Shown here: positions 8,056-17,121 of the stretch, one piece after another
How the letters are laid out: each line of letters opens with the position of its first letter
Numbering within the stretch: position 1 is the stretch's first letter
Assembly (NCBI RefSeq): GCF_039724765.1
Contig: NZ_CP155729.1
Location: 2,923,501 to 2,987,500, forward strand
Direction of reading: 5' to 3'
From: Sagittula stellata E-37
Lineage (GTDB): Bacteria; Pseudomonadota; Alphaproteobacteria; Rhodobacterales; Rhodobacteraceae
DNA: 64,000 bases
Notes under the pieces: model-generated
What the model saw: the letters and a program-made list of their open reading frames with translations, nothing else
What the model was told of the DNA's origin: nothing
Database searches by the model: none
Program-made: the position numbers and the translations under genes

Positions 8056-8946
8056 TCAGTCCGCGTCCGTTTCGGGCCGCGCGTCCTGACGGAGCGCCGC
8101 GGACACCTCCTTGATCAGGACGTTCTGGTAGGCGTAGGGAATCTCGATTCCGGCCGCGTCGAACCGCTTTTTCACCGCTTCGAACACGTCGTTCTTCACA
8201 CCTGCCGCAACACCGGAATCGGCGCACCAGACGCGCAGACTGAAATCTACGCTCGACGCGCCGAGGTTGGTCACGGGGCAGCCAACGACTTCCTCGACCT
8301 GGGGAAGACCGGACGCGATTTCGAGGATCAACGCACGCGCCGCGTCGATGTCGGAATCGTAGCCGATCGAGATCGGGATCACCGCCATGGTCCGTTGTTC
8401 ACGGGCCGACAGATTGACCATGGTGGCACTCGAAATCGACGAATTCGAGATGATGACCCGGCGATTGTCGTAGGTCTTCAGCATCGTGTAGCCCAGCGAC
8501 ACGTCCTCGACGATGCCCGTCTCGACGCCGGTCGGCGCATTGATCTGCAATTTGTCGCCAAGCCGGAACGGCCGGTAGAAGATCAAGCTGAAGCCCGCGA
8601 CGAAATTCGACAGGGTCGATTGCGCGGCCAGGCCAAAGACCACCGATGCGACCGACACGCTGGCCAGCAAAGCGGTGGCAAGCTTGTCCAGAGCCGGGAT
8701 CATGTGCGCGTAGAGCATGAGGATCATGATCCAGACAAAGGCGCTGGCCACCTTCGACAGAAACGCGATGGACATGCGGTCGAGGCGATTGTCGTGGTCG
8801 CGCGCGACGACGAGCCGGATGGTCCGTTTCAACAGATGCGACAGCAATATCCCGGCAAGAAGGAAGAGCGCGAGGATGATTAACGCCCCCGACCATTTGT
8901 CCGGATGCAGATGCGTCGTCCACTGCTCCACCGTTTTCCAGGTCAT
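8056..8946 (-). CDS. Small-conductance mechanosensitive channel, MscS family
   Basis: A 296-residue inner-membrane channel. Three N-terminal helices are followed by the pore-lining helix with the A-S-V-S-V-A-S-V-V-F-G-L-A-A-Q pattern, then the conserved F-Y-R-P-F-R-L-G-D entry to the beta domain, a middle domain with the I-S-N-S-S-I sequence, and a C-terminal alpha/beta domain ending near I-E-I-P-Y. Such channels open under membrane tension and release solutes on hypo-osmotic shock. The start at 8946 is preferred over the upstream frame because AAGGAGAA lies just before it. The gene lies downstream of cardiolipin synthase on the same strand. Confidence 0.9.
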   Translation of the reverse strand: MTWKTVEQWTTHLHPDKWSGALIILALFLLAGILLSHLLKRTIRLVVARDHDNRLDRMSIAFLSKVASAFVWIMILMLYAHMIPALDKLATALLASVSVASVVFGLAAQSTLSNFVAGFSLIFYRPFRLGDKLQINAPTGVETGIVEDVSLGYTMLKTYDNRRVIISNSSISSATMVNLSAREQRTMAVIPISIGYDSDIDAARALILEIASGLPQVEEVVGCPVTNLGASSVDFSLRVWCADSGVAAGVKNDVFEAVKKRFDAAGIEIPYAYQNVLIKEVSAALRQDARPETDAD

Positions 8947-9060
8947 CGGTTTCTCCTTAAACAGCCCGTGTCGCGGGGTTTCGAACGAGACCGAAGCACA
9001 AGCGGCCACGACCTTCCAGTGCCCGCTGTCGGGCACGGAGCGCGGACGGCCCTGCGCCGG

Positions 9061-10497
9061 TCAGAGGACCGGACCGATCGTGGCTATGACATTGTTCCAG
9101 ATGCGCCTGTGCGGCGGCCACGCGGCGACCAGATCGAGCGTTATCAGGTCGGACCGCGCGACATAGGCGCTCTGGCGCTCCTGCACGGCACCGGTCACGC
9201 CTGCATCCTGCAAAAGGATATTGTTCTCGTAGTTCAGATCGAAGCTGCGCAGGTCGAGGTTCGACGACCCGATGAGTGTTACCTTGCTGTCAATGGTCAA
9301 GGTCTTGGCATGCAGGAGGCCGCCCTTGAACTCGTGAATCCGGCACCCCGCGGACAACAGTCTGCGGTAGTAGCTTCGGCTCGCCGCCGCGACGATCCAG
9401 CTGTCGTTCACCTTGGGAAAGATCAGCGTGACCTCGACCCCGCGATGCGCCGCGGAGCACAGCGCATCCAGCACGGTGGCGTCAGGTACGAAGTAGGGGG
9501 TCGACAACGTCAGGGTCTCCTGCGCGCAGGCGATGAGTCCCGAGAACAGCTGCGGCGTGGCCCCCCGCCGTTCGGTCGGGCCGTCTCCGATCACTTGCGC
9601 GGGAAAGCCGCCCTGTGTGTCGTGTTCCGCGACAACGAAGTCATCGAAGGCCTCGCCCGTGGCCTGCATCCAGTCGCTGAGGAACAACAATTCGTTCTGG
9701 GCGACGATGGGTCCTTTCAGGCGCAGCATGATATCCACCCAGGGCGCATACCTGGCTTTCACCCGAAACTCCGGATCGGCGGAGTTTCGGCTGCCGCAAT
9801 AGGTGACCTGGCCGTCGATGACGGTGATCTTGCGGTGGTTCCGCAGGTCAATGCGACTGGTCATCAAGGTGCGGATCGGATGATCGAGAGGCAGGGCCAC
9901 CGCCATCTGAACGCCTGCATCCTTCATCTGCTGCCAGAGGGACGACTTGATCAGGGCGCGCGATCCGAGGCCATCGGCCATGGCCCGACAGGTGACGCCA
10001 CGCTGTGCGGCACGGATCAGCGCCCGCGCCACATCCGTGCCGGTCCCGTCGTCCAGCCAGATGTAATAGAGCACGTGCACATGGCTTTGTGCCGCGTCGA
10101 TATCGGCAATGAGATGCGCGTTCGTGTCAGCGGCGTCCGCCATCAAGGCCGCGCTGTTCCCAGCGACCGGATGGAAACCGTTGATGGACCCCGCATACCG
10201 GAATGCAGGCCTGTAGAGCGGATCGATCAGTCGCTCCGTATCGCCGGGCGCGCCCATGAGATGTGACGCCTTCGTGCGGATCTGGCCGAAGACCTCCTTG
10301 TGGCGCATGTCCGCACGCTTGCCGGGGTCGATTTCGCCGAACAGGAAATAGATGGCGGTTCCGACGTAGGGCAGCGCCGAAAGGACGATGAACCACGCCA
10401 GGCGCGCCTGCGGCGACAGGTTGTCGCGCAGAAGAATACGGAGCGTGAAGCCTGTGAGGATCAACAGATGAAGCGCAAGCAGGACCGTTGCGACCAT
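9061..10497 (-). CDS. cls: Cardiolipin synthase (phospholipase D superfamily)
   Basis: A 478-residue membrane-bound enzyme. Two N-terminal hydrophobic helices (about 1-22 and 33-53) precede two HKD motifs, H-R-K-I-T-V-I-D at 221-228 and H-A-K-T-L-T-I-D at 396-403, each the catalytic half-site of the phospholipase D fold. The length and the L-S-P-Q-A-R-L-A-W segment fit bacterial ClsA, which condenses two phosphatidylglycerol molecules into cardiolipin and glycerol. GGAG precedes the ATG. Divergently oriented from radA. The mscS-like gene follows 114 bp downstream and may be cotranscribed, since membrane tension and lipid composition are related. Confidence 0.92.
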   Translation of the reverse strand: MVATVLLALHLLILTGFTLRILLRDNLSPQARLAWFIVLSALPYVGTAIYFLFGEIDPGKRADMRHKEVFGQIRTKASHLMGAPGDTERLIDPLYRPAFRYAGSINGFHPVAGNSAALMADAADTNAHLIADIDAAQSHVHVLYYIWLDDGTGTDVARALIRAAQRGVTCRAMADGLGSRALIKSSLWQQMKDAGVQMAVALPLDHPIRTLMTSRIDLRNHRKITVIDGQVTYCGSRNSADPEFRVKARYAPWVDIMLRLKGPIVAQNELLFLSDWMQATGEAFDDFVVAEHDTQGGFPAQVIGDGPTERRGATPQLFSGLIACAQETLTLSTPYFVPDATVLDALCSAAHRGVEVTLIFPKVNDSWIVAAASRSYYRRLLSAGCRIHEFKGGLLHAKTLTIDSKVTLIGSSNLDLRSFDLNYENNILLQDAGVTGAVQERQSAYVARSDLITLDLVAAWPPHRRIWNNVIATIGPVL

Positions 10498-10860
10498 GTC
10501 TTCTCCGTGTTTGCAAGGTCCGACCTGCCGCCGGTCTCGTGTGTGGGGGTCATCTTCCCTTCCAAAAGCCGATAGTCAACGGGCACGGCGGAGAAGTGCG
10601 TCCGTGCGTGTGGCCCACGTCCCGCGATGTCCATCTTGACGTTTAGGCACGCTGTCGATGCTCACGACGGTTTGCAGAGATAAACCGGTCGAACTGTCGC
10701 CATGACCAGATAGGTGCCGCGTGCATTCGACGAGATCGCGACGCCAAAGCCCGGGCTTTGTCACACGATCACGGATGGCCCTGCACGACACAGGCGCAAC
10801 CGTTCCCTTTCGCGATCAATCCCGGTACATACCCGCTTCCGATCCCAGCGGAGGTTTTCC
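10498..10860. other. Divergent intergenic region between cls and radA
   Basis: About 360 bp that should carry the divergent promoters of cls and radA. Reading both strands, I saw no tRNA, repeat or clear -35/-10 pair to commit to. A 71-codon minus-strand frame has no recognisable protein. Confidence 0.4.
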
Positions 10861-12228
10861 ATGGCAAAGGCCATCAGTCGATTCGTCTGCCAGTCCTGCG
10901 GCAACGTCACCACGAAGTGGGCAGGCAGATGCGAGGCCTGCGGCGAGTGGAACTGTATCCAGGAAGAAAAACCGTTGTCGCGCGGGCCGGCCGGAAAGTC
11001 CCTGGGTCAGGCGCGCGGACGGGCCGTTCAGCTCAGCGACCTGTCGAGCAAGGAGGCCCCGCCGCCGCGGACGGCCTGCAAGCTCGACGAACTGGACCGG
11101 GTGCTGGGCGGCGGCCTCGTCCCAGCCTCGGCCGTTCTGGTGGGAGGCGATCCGGGCATCGGGAAATCGACGCTCCTGCTGCAGGCCGCGGCCGCCTTTG
11201 CCAATGCCGGGCTCAAGGTCGTCTATATTTCGGGCGAGGAAGCCTCTGCCCAGGTCCGGCTGCGGGCACAGCGCCTGAACCTTGCGGATGCCCCCGTAAA
11301 ACTCGCGACGGAAACCAACCTGCGCGACATCCTGACCACGCTCGACAAGGAACGCCCCGACCTCGCCATCGTCGACTCGATCCAGACCATGTGGGCCGAC
11401 AACGTCGACAGTGCACCCGGGTCCGTCAGCCAGGTCCGCGCCGCCGCGCACGAACTGACGACCTTTGCCAAGCGCACCGGCTCCGCCGTCATCATGGTGG
11501 GCCACGTCACTAAGGACGGCCAGCTTGCCGGTCCCCGTGTGGTCGAGCACATGGTCGACACCGTCCTGTACTTCGAAGGCGAACGCGGCCACCAGTTCCG
11601 CATCCTGCGCTCGGTCAAGAACCGCTTCGGCCCGGCGGACGAGATCGGCGTGTTCGAGATGACCGGCGGCGGGCTTGCGGAAGTGTCCAACCCCTCTGCC
11701 CTGTTCCTTGCCGAACGCGGAGAGCCCTCGCCCGGATCGGTGGTCTTTGCCGGCATCGAAGGCACGCGCCCTGTCCTGGTAGAATTCCAGGCCCTCGTCG
11801 CGCCCTCGCCACACAGCCAGCCGCGCCGGTCGGTCGTCGGCTGGGACGGCGGACGTTTGGCGATGATTCTCGCGGTGCTCGAATCGCGGGTCGGCATTCC
11901 GTTTGCTGGGCTCGACGTCTACCTGAACGTCGCCGGGGGCATGCGGGTCGGCGAACCTGCTGCCGATCTGGCTGTGGCCGCTGCGCTACTTTCCGCCCGC
12001 GAGGACGCGGCGCTGCCGCGCGAGACTGTCGTTTTCGGCGAAATCAGCCTATCGGGTGCCCTACGTCCCGTGGGTCAGACCGAAAATCGCTTGAAAGAAG
12101 CCGCCAAACTTGGTTTCTCCACCGCGATCCTGCCTTCGGGCGGCAAGGCGCAGGGTGGCCCATCCGTGAAACTGACGCAGATGGCCGACCTGACCGGCTT
12201 TGTAGGAGAGGTCTTCGGCGCCGGATGA
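10861..12228 (+). CDS. radA: DNA repair protein RadA (Sms)
   Basis: A 455-residue ATPase that promotes branch migration in recombinational repair. N-terminal zinc finger C-Q-S-C (10-13) and C-E-A-C (24-27), Walker A G-G-D-P-G-I-G-K-S-T at 95-104, the RadA-specific K-N-R-F-G motif at 253-257, and a C-terminal Lon-protease-like domain with G-G-M-R-V-G-E-P-A-A-D-L-A. The start at 10861 (MAKAISRFVCQ) fits the family length. Longer upstream extensions of the frame are spurious. GGAGG precedes the ATG. cvpA follows 48 bp downstream, and radA-cvpA-purF is a common order in alphaproteobacteria. Confidence 0.97.
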   Translation: MAKAISRFVCQSCGNVTTKWAGRCEACGEWNCIQEEKPLSRGPAGKSLGQARGRAVQLSDLSSKEAPPPRTACKLDELDRVLGGGLVPASAVLVGGDPGIGKSTLLLQAAAAFANAGLKVVYISGEEASAQVRLRAQRLNLADAPVKLATETNLRDILTTLDKERPDLAIVDSIQTMWADNVDSAPGSVSQVRAAAHELTTFAKRTGSAVIMVGHVTKDGQLAGPRVVEHMVDTVLYFEGERGHQFRILRSVKNRFGPADEIGVFEMTGGGLAEVSNPSALFLAERGEPSPGSVVFAGIEGTRPVLVEFQALVAPSPHSQPRRSVVGWDGGRLAMILAVLESRVGIPFAGLDVYLNVAGGMRVGEPAADLAVAAALLSAREDAALPRETVVFGEISLSGALRPVGQTENRLKEAAKLGFSTAILPSGGKAQGGPSVKLTQMADLTGFVGEVFGAG

Positions 12229-12276
12229 ACCGCGCCGGCAGGCACACACGGGAAAAGAACGCGAAGAGGCAGGCCC

Positions 12277-12837
12277 ATGGATGGATTTACGATCGTCGAC
12301 GGCATCGTGGCGGCAATCGTCGTGATGTCGGCGCTGCTGGCCTATTCGCGCGGCCTTGTGCGCGAGGCCATGGCCATCGTCGGCTGGATCGTCGCCGCCA
12401 TCCTCGCCTTCATGTTCGCCGCTCAGGTGCAGCCCCTGGTCAAGGAACTCCCCGTTGTGGGCGAATTCCTGTCGGACAGCTGCGAGTTGTCGATCATCGC
12501 CGCCTTTGCCGCCGTGTTCACCATCGCACTGCTGATCGTGTCGCTGTTCACGCCGCTCTTCTCTTCGCTGATCCAGCGCTCCGCGCTTGGCGGGCTGGAT
12601 CAGGCGCTTGGCTTCTTCTTCGGCGTGGCCCGGGGCATCGTTCTGGTGGCCATTGCCTTCTTCGTCTACGAGACCGTCATCACCGCGCAGGACGTGGCGA
12701 TGATCGACGACAGCCGCTCGGCTGCCGTGTTCAGTCAGTTCAGCGGCAAGATCGAAGAGCAGAACCCCGAACAGGCGCTCGGCTGGATCACAGCCCAGTA
12801 TGAGCAACTCGTGGGTGTCTGCGACACGCCGCAGTAA
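12277..12837 (+). CDS. cvpA: CvpA family membrane protein
   Basis: A 186-residue inner-membrane protein with four predicted helices (about 6-26, 30-50, 68-90, 104-128) and the family's G-L-V-R-E-A (29-34) and G-x-L-D-x-x-L-G-F-x-F-G-x-x-R-G (about 105-120) patterns. CvpA was first linked to colicin V export and is now associated with envelope integrity. Its location two genes upstream of purF matches the cvpA-purF linkage seen in many proteobacteria. The C-terminal tail beyond the last helix is soluble. Confidence 0.9.
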   Translation: MDGFTIVDGIVAAIVVMSALLAYSRGLVREAMAIVGWIVAAILAFMFAAQVQPLVKELPVVGEFLSDSCELSIIAAFAAVFTIALLIVSLFTPLFSSLIQRSALGGLDQALGFFFGVARGIVLVAIAFFVYETVITAQDVAMIDDSRSAAVFSQFSGKIEEQNPEQALGWITAQYEQLVGVCDTPQ

Positions 12838-12857
12838 CCGCGGCACGGGGTCAGACG

Positions 12858-13502
12858 ATGTCAGCCGCAGACCTGCACGCCCGCTGGCAGGCGCATTGGC
12901 ACGACATCCTCGACGCCTCCCCCCTGGTCACGGACCCGCGCCCAGATCCCCTGCCGCCCTGCGACAGCGATGCCCGCCTGCATTTCGGCATCTGGCGTCT
13001 GCCGGCCACAGACTGCCCCGCAGCCTTCGCACCTCTGCCCGAGGGCGCGGCGCTTGGCGAGCGTGCCGCGCTTTGGCCGCTCGACATGCGCAGACTGCCG
13101 CGAAACGAGGCACACGCGCTGCTTCGCACGGCGGTGGCGGACCTCCGCCTGTTTGGCCTGGATGCACCGGAAAGCGACGCGCCGATCCGGTTCGAAACGC
13201 CCTTCCCCGACGCACTCGATGGCACGGACGCGCCCACGATCAATATGGACGACGCGTTGTGGAACATGGCCGCCGCCCGATCTCCGGCACACGAAGCGGC
13301 GCTCGCCTTTCTGTCAGAGCCGTTCTACCGCGCCGCCGACAGCTACGATGTGGCGCACTGGCTCATGTGGCCGCTTGTCGCACCGAACGATGCGCCGGAC
13401 GTCTACTATCCCTTCGCCCTGCTTCGCGCAGGGGGCTGGGCGGCGGGATGGCACAGCGACGGCGCGCTTGTACTGGTAGAAACCGACATTTCTCACGCAT
13501 AG
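12858..13502 (+). CDS. Hypothetical protein between cvpA and purF
   Basis: A 214-residue soluble protein, no signal peptide or membrane helix. It is rich in Ala, Pro, Asp and Trp. Notable segments are H-F-G-I-W-R-L-P (about 36-43), several Trp residues in the last third and W-H-S-D-G-A-L-V-L-V-E-T at the C-terminus. I do not recognise a family. It starts 20 bp after cvpA with only a weak ribosome site and is followed by purF 75 bp later on the same strand, so it is probably read in the same transcript. Codon use looks like that of its neighbours. Confidence 0.7.
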   Translation: MSAADLHARWQAHWHDILDASPLVTDPRPDPLPPCDSDARLHFGIWRLPATDCPAAFAPLPEGAALGERAALWPLDMRRLPRNEAHALLRTAVADLRLFGLDAPESDAPIRFETPFPDALDGTDAPTINMDDALWNMAAARSPAHEAALAFLSEPFYRAADSYDVAHWLMWPLVAPNDAPDVYYPFALLRAGGWAAGWHSDGALVLVETDISHA

Positions 13503-13577
13503 TTTTGTGATCCTTCCGTGACACTTCCCCGCCAAGCCCGTATGAGGGGCGCGACCAGCCCGGGATTCGGAGACACC

Positions 13578-15053
13578 ATGTCCGACGCCACCTTCTTTCC
13601 ATCCAACCCTTTCGACGCCGGAGACGACAAGCTGCACGAAGAGTGCGGCGTATTCGGCGTGGTGGGCGTGACCGATGCCGCCAACTTCGTGGCACTCGGC
13701 CTGCACGCCCTGCAACACCGCGGACAGGAGGCCGGGGGCATCGTCTCCTACCATCCCGAAACGGGGTTCAACTCGGCCAGGCGCTTCGGCTACGTGCGGG
13801 ACAACTTCACCCGCCAGTCGCTGATGGACACCCTGCCGGGTCAACTGGCCATCGGCCATGTGCGCTACTCCACCGCCGGATCGAAAGCCGCCGCCATCCG
13901 CGACGTGCAACCCTTCTTCGGCGAGTTTTCCATGGGCGGCGCGGCCATAGCGCACAACGGCAACATCACCAATGCCGACGCACTCCGCCGTGAACTGATC
14001 GAGCGCGGCTCGATCTTCCAGTCCTCCTCGGACAGCGAATGCATCATCCATCTGATGGCCCGCTCCCTGCAGCGTGACATCCCCGCCCGGATGGAAGACG
14101 CGCTGCGCCGCGTCGAAGGCGCCTTTTCGGTCGTCGCCATGACGCGGACAAAGCTGATCGGCGTCCGCGACCCCTTGGGCGTACGCCCGCTCGTCCTCGG
14201 CAAGGTTGCGGACGGCTGGGTGCTGTCTTCGGAAACCTGCGCGCTGGACATCATCGGCGCGGACTACGTGCGCGAGATCGATCCGGGCGAGATGGTGGTC
14301 ATCACCGCCGAACACGGCGTCGAATCGATCCGCCCCTTCCGTCCGGCCAAATCGCGCTTCTGCATCTTCGAACACGTCTACTTCTCGCGCCCCGATTCGA
14401 TCATCGGCCACCGCTCGGTCTACGAAACCCGGCGCCAGATCGGCGTCGAGCTGGCGCGCGAAACTCCGGTGGAGGCCGATCTGGTCTGCCCCGTGCCCGA
14501 CAGCGGCACTCCGGCGGCCATCGGGTTTGCCGCCGAATCCGGCATCCCCTACGGCATGGGCATCGTGCGCAACCAGTACATGGGCCGCACCTTCATCGAG
14601 CCGACCGAACAGATCCGCAACATGGGCGTGCGCCTGAAGCTGAACATCAACCGCGCGCTGATCGAAGGCAAGAAGGTGATCCTTGTCGACGATTCCGTGG
14701 TTCGTGGCACCACCTCCCGCAAGATCAAGGAGATGATCCTCGACGCGGGCGCGGCCGAGGTCCACTTCCGCATTGCCTCGCCGCCGACGGCCTGGCCGTG
14801 CTTCTACGGCGTGGACACCCCACAACGCGACAAACTGCTCGCCGCGACCATGTCCGAAGACGAGATGCGCGATCACCTCGGCGTCGACAGCCTGAAGTTC
14901 ATCTCGCTCGACGGCCTCTACCGCGCGGTGGGCGAGGCCGAGGGCCGCGACGCCAAATGCCCGCAATACTGCGACGCCTGCTTCTCCGGTGAGTACCCGG
15001 TGGAACCTGCGGACATGTTGCAGAAGGGTTTCAAGATGAAAGCCGCGGAATAA
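13578..15053 (+). CDS. purF: Amidophosphoribosyltransferase
   Basis: A 491-residue enzyme catalysing the first committed step of purine synthesis: PRPP plus glutamine to 5-phosphoribosylamine. The N-terminal nucleophile Cys23 in E-E-C-G-V-F-G would be exposed by removal of a 22-residue propeptide. The glutaminase domain fills roughly the first 240 residues and the phosphoribosyltransferase domain follows, with the PRPP-binding motif V-I-L-V-D-D-S-V-V-R-G-T-T-S. The start at 13578 has GGAG 8 nt upstream. The in-frame ATG at 13518 lacks one and would add 20 unrelated residues. A GC-rich hairpin follows the stop. Confidence 0.97.
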   Translation: MSDATFFPSNPFDAGDDKLHEECGVFGVVGVTDAANFVALGLHALQHRGQEAGGIVSYHPETGFNSARRFGYVRDNFTRQSLMDTLPGQLAIGHVRYSTAGSKAAAIRDVQPFFGEFSMGGAAIAHNGNITNADALRRELIERGSIFQSSSDSECIIHLMARSLQRDIPARMEDALRRVEGAFSVVAMTRTKLIGVRDPLGVRPLVLGKVADGWVLSSETCALDIIGADYVREIDPGEMVVITAEHGVESIRPFRPAKSRFCIFEHVYFSRPDSIIGHRSVYETRRQIGVELARETPVEADLVCPVPDSGTPAAIGFAAESGIPYGMGIVRNQYMGRTFIEPTEQIRNMGVRLKLNINRALIEGKKVILVDDSVVRGTTSRKIKEMILDAGAAEVHFRIASPPTAWPCFYGVDTPQRDKLLAATMSEDEMRDHLGVDSLKFISLDGLYRAVGEAEGRDAKCPQYCDACFSGEYPVEPADMLQKGFKMKAAE

Positions 15054-15077
15054 ACCGCCTTTCCTGAAACGTGGATC

Positions 15078-15107
15078 CGGGCCCGGGTTAAGACAACACC
15101 CGGCCCG
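15078..15107 (+). terminator. GC-rich hairpin after purF
   Basis: CGGGCCCGGGT (15078-15088) pairs with ACCCGGCCCG (15098-15107) except for one bulged C, around a 9-nt loop, 25 bp after the purF stop. It lacks a U-tract, so it may be a weak terminator or an mRNA-protecting stem. Confidence 0.5.
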
Positions 15108-15322
15108 CTCCCCTGCGCGGACCGGATCCCCACGCAGACCGCTCCGCCAGTCATCCCCTCTGCCAGAAAGGGCGACATCAGCCCCCGATCAACCGCATTC
15201 CCGGACGCCCTCGCCTCACCGCGCGCCGAACGGCCGCGCGTTCCGGCAAACGGCCAACGACGCGCCCGGTGGCGGACCCCACCGCACACGCATCGCGAAC
15301 TGCAGCCAGCCTGCGCCCCCGG

Positions 15323-15354
15323 CTTCTCTGCTGCGAAATACTCCCGCCGGAGGC
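15323..15354 (-). repeat. Possible dispersed Rhodobacterales extragenic motif
   Basis: Read on the minus strand the segment begins GCCTCCGGCGGGAGTATTT and continues into an AGAGAAG-type tail. From memory, similar CCGGCGGG(G/A)(T/A)TATTT elements are scattered between genes in Rhodobacteraceae genomes. Only one copy was noticed in this window, so repeat status cannot be proven here. Confidence 0.4.
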
Positions 15355-15740
15355 ATCCTCCCGCGCAACCCGCGCCACGCCTTCCCCTGCGACACGACAT
15401 ATCCACCCGATCCTCCCAGCCAACGTCCGGATTGGCCGGACAAATCCCGTTCACGCATGCCTTATGGCCTCGCCGGCGGTTGCACAGATCAACATGTCTT
15501 GCCGCGCCAAACAAAGGACCGGGTTCGAAGCAAAGACCGGGACAGATGCCATCTTCTCTGTCCCGATGCCGCCAGAGTCCCAAAGGCTCGTTCAACGAAG
15601 ACCAGCCGAAAAGAACACCGGCAAAGCCCGGCCACCAAGTCGGCATCCAGGCCTGCTCCCGGAGCGATATAAAAAAAACGCCGGACAGCCCCCGCGCGCA
15701 TTTCAGACGTGGCGCGTATCCGCCGAAGCGGCGTGACGGG

Positions 15741-15785
15741 TTGGCGGGCGGGCGCCTTCGGCCGCAGGCCGAACAGTCCCGCCAA
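15741..15785. repeat. Nested perfect inverted repeat (strong hairpin)
   Basis: Outer arms TTGGCGGG (15741-15748) and CCCGCCAA (15778-15785) and inner arms TTCGGCC (15757-15763) and GGCCGAA (15767-15773) are both exact, with a GCA apical loop and an asymmetric internal loop. There is no U-tract on either side, so it is not a standard terminator. It could be a structured RNA or an extragenic palindrome. Confidence 0.65.
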
Positions 15786-15914
15786 GCCGATCCGGCAAGC
15801 TTGTGCCCATGTCGCACCCCATTCCGGCATACCGCCGCAGAGGTCCCGCGGGACGGCTTTCGCAGCAGATAAAGCCCGTGTAGGCGCGCCTCTCCATTCA
15901 CAGGAGACGTCGAT

Positions 15915-16178
15915 ATGGCACAGGAAAAGTCATCCCAGAAAGTCGCGCAACTGGCCACGCAGAAGGCCACTGGCAACCTCGACGACCTGATCCTGCTTGG
16001 CACCTTCGGTTCAGGCGAACGACCGCGCGCCCTGGTGCGCACTGCGGACGGCAAGATTGTCGAACTCAAGGTCGGCGACCGGATCGGTCGCGATCCCATT
16101 ATTGCCATCGAGGACGGGCGTCTTGCGTTGTCAGGCAAGGGCCGCACCCGCTGGATGACCCAGCCCGTCGTGCAGTGA
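15915..16178 (+). CDS. Small hypothetical protein
   Basis: An 87-residue soluble protein with a polar, Gln/Lys-rich start and a C-terminal beta-rich part containing R-A-L-V-R-T-A-D-G-K-I-V-E-L-K-V-G-D-R-I (about 38-57), reminiscent of small PilP-like or type II secretion C-type modules in which such a strand pattern surrounds a pore protein. That resemblance is only suggestive. AGGAG lies 8 nt before the ATG. It converges with the formate/nitrite-type channel gene, with no gap between stop codons, and follows a long gene-free stretch with hairpins. Confidence 0.7.
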   Translation: MAQEKSSQKVAQLATQKATGNLDDLILLGTFGSGERPRALVRTADGKIVELKVGDRIGRDPIIAIEDGRLALSGKGRTRWMTQPVVQ

Positions 16179-17075
16179 TCACTCCACCTCGACCTCGTTG
16201 CGCACCTGCCCCCAGACCAGAAGCGTGAACACCGCTGTGCCACCCGCGACGTTGCCCGCCAGCACCGGCAGGAAATAGATCAGGGCCGCATCGGCAAAGC
16301 GCATTTCTCCGACCCACACAAGCAGGCCTGCCTCCACCGATCCGGCGATGACATGGGCGAATCCGGCGGCGGTGATCAGCCAGGTCAGCGCCATGACCAC
16401 GAAGAACGACCCGCCGTTGCGTGTGGCAGGCAGGATCCACACCAACGCGGCGATGATCAGGCCGGCGGGCATGGCGCGGACGAAGTTCTGCGTTGCCGTT
16501 CCCTCCACCGCGTGGTGCGACACGGCGATCAGCGCCGTCATGACATCGGGCTGCACGACGAATGGCAGGGTCAGGAAGCCGGAGGCCACGACACAGCCCA
16601 CGATATTGGCAACGAGAACCACGGCCCAAAGGCGCAACAGCTTCAGCAGGCAGGTCAGCGAACGGTCCGCCACCACCGGCAGCACCGTGGTGATCGTGTT
16701 TTCCGTGAAAAGCTGCATCCGTCCGAAGATGACCACCATGAACCCGACCGAATAGCCCAGCCCTTCCACCAGCAGCGCCCAGTCGGTCTCCGGCAGTTTG
16801 CTCTTCAGTACGGCCTGCGTCAGCACCGAGAGGCTGATGAGCACGCCGGCGGCGAGCCCTGACCAGACCAGAGAGGCCACGGGCCGCTGCAGTTCCTCGT
16901 CGCCGTCGCGCCGGATGACCTCGTAGATCAGGCGGGCAGACAGGCGACTCGCCTCTGTTACATGCGACTCGTCGGAGTGGCTGCGCACCGCCTCCTTTTC
17001 GGCTTCGGGGTCCAGGTTGTCTTGCTTTTCTGGGGAAGCGCCCCGCCGCGGTGCGGTCATGTCATGGTCTTGCAT
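16179..17075 (-). CDS. Formate/nitrite transporter (FNT) family channel
   Basis: A 298-residue inner-membrane protein. A charged cytoplasmic N-terminus of about 60 residues precedes six predicted helices. F-T-E-N-T (about 124-128) and similar short motifs at helix breaks, and an N-F-V-R-A-M-P-A-G segment in the later half, are those of FNT proteins, close to the YfdC-type subgroup. Members are pentameric channels for small monovalent anions such as formate, nitrite or hydrosulphide; the substrate here is not evident. A small secreted-protein gene lies 46 bp upstream on the same strand and may be cotranscribed. Confidence 0.85.
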   Translation of the reverse strand: MQDHDMTAPRRGASPEKQDNLDPEAEKEAVRSHSDESHVTEASRLSARLIYEVIRRDGDEELQRPVASLVWSGLAAGVLISLSVLTQAVLKSKLPETDWALLVEGLGYSVGFMVVIFGRMQLFTENTITTVLPVVADRSLTCLLKLLRLWAVVLVANIVGCVVASGFLTLPFVVQPDVMTALIAVSHHAVEGTATQNFVRAMPAGLIIAALVWILPATRNGGSFFVVMALTWLITAAGFAHVIAGSVEAGLLVWVGEMRFADAALIYFLPVLAGNVAGGTAVFTLLVWGQVRNEVEVE

Positions 17076-17121
17076 GACACGTGAACCGCCATTGCCCGTT
17101 TTGGTTCCCGCGCCACCTGAT

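Larger units (their letters stand above)
15108..15914. other. Long region without a convincing gene
   Basis: About 800 bp between the purF hairpin and the next small gene. Frames exist on both strands but none has a recognisable protein, a good ribosome site or a plausible domain. The region holds a dispersed-repeat-like motif at 15323-15354 and a large nested hairpin at 15741-15785. An A-rich tract (GATATAAAAAAAACG) lies near 15668. It may contain the promoter of the 15915 gene and possibly an untranslated RNA. Confidence 0.45.

Noticed and set aside
14918..16243. 441-codon minus-strand frame across the end of purF and the gene-free region
   Set aside because: Starts and ends antisense to real genes; no ribosome site and no recognisable domain. 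The gene-free region is thus not explained by it.
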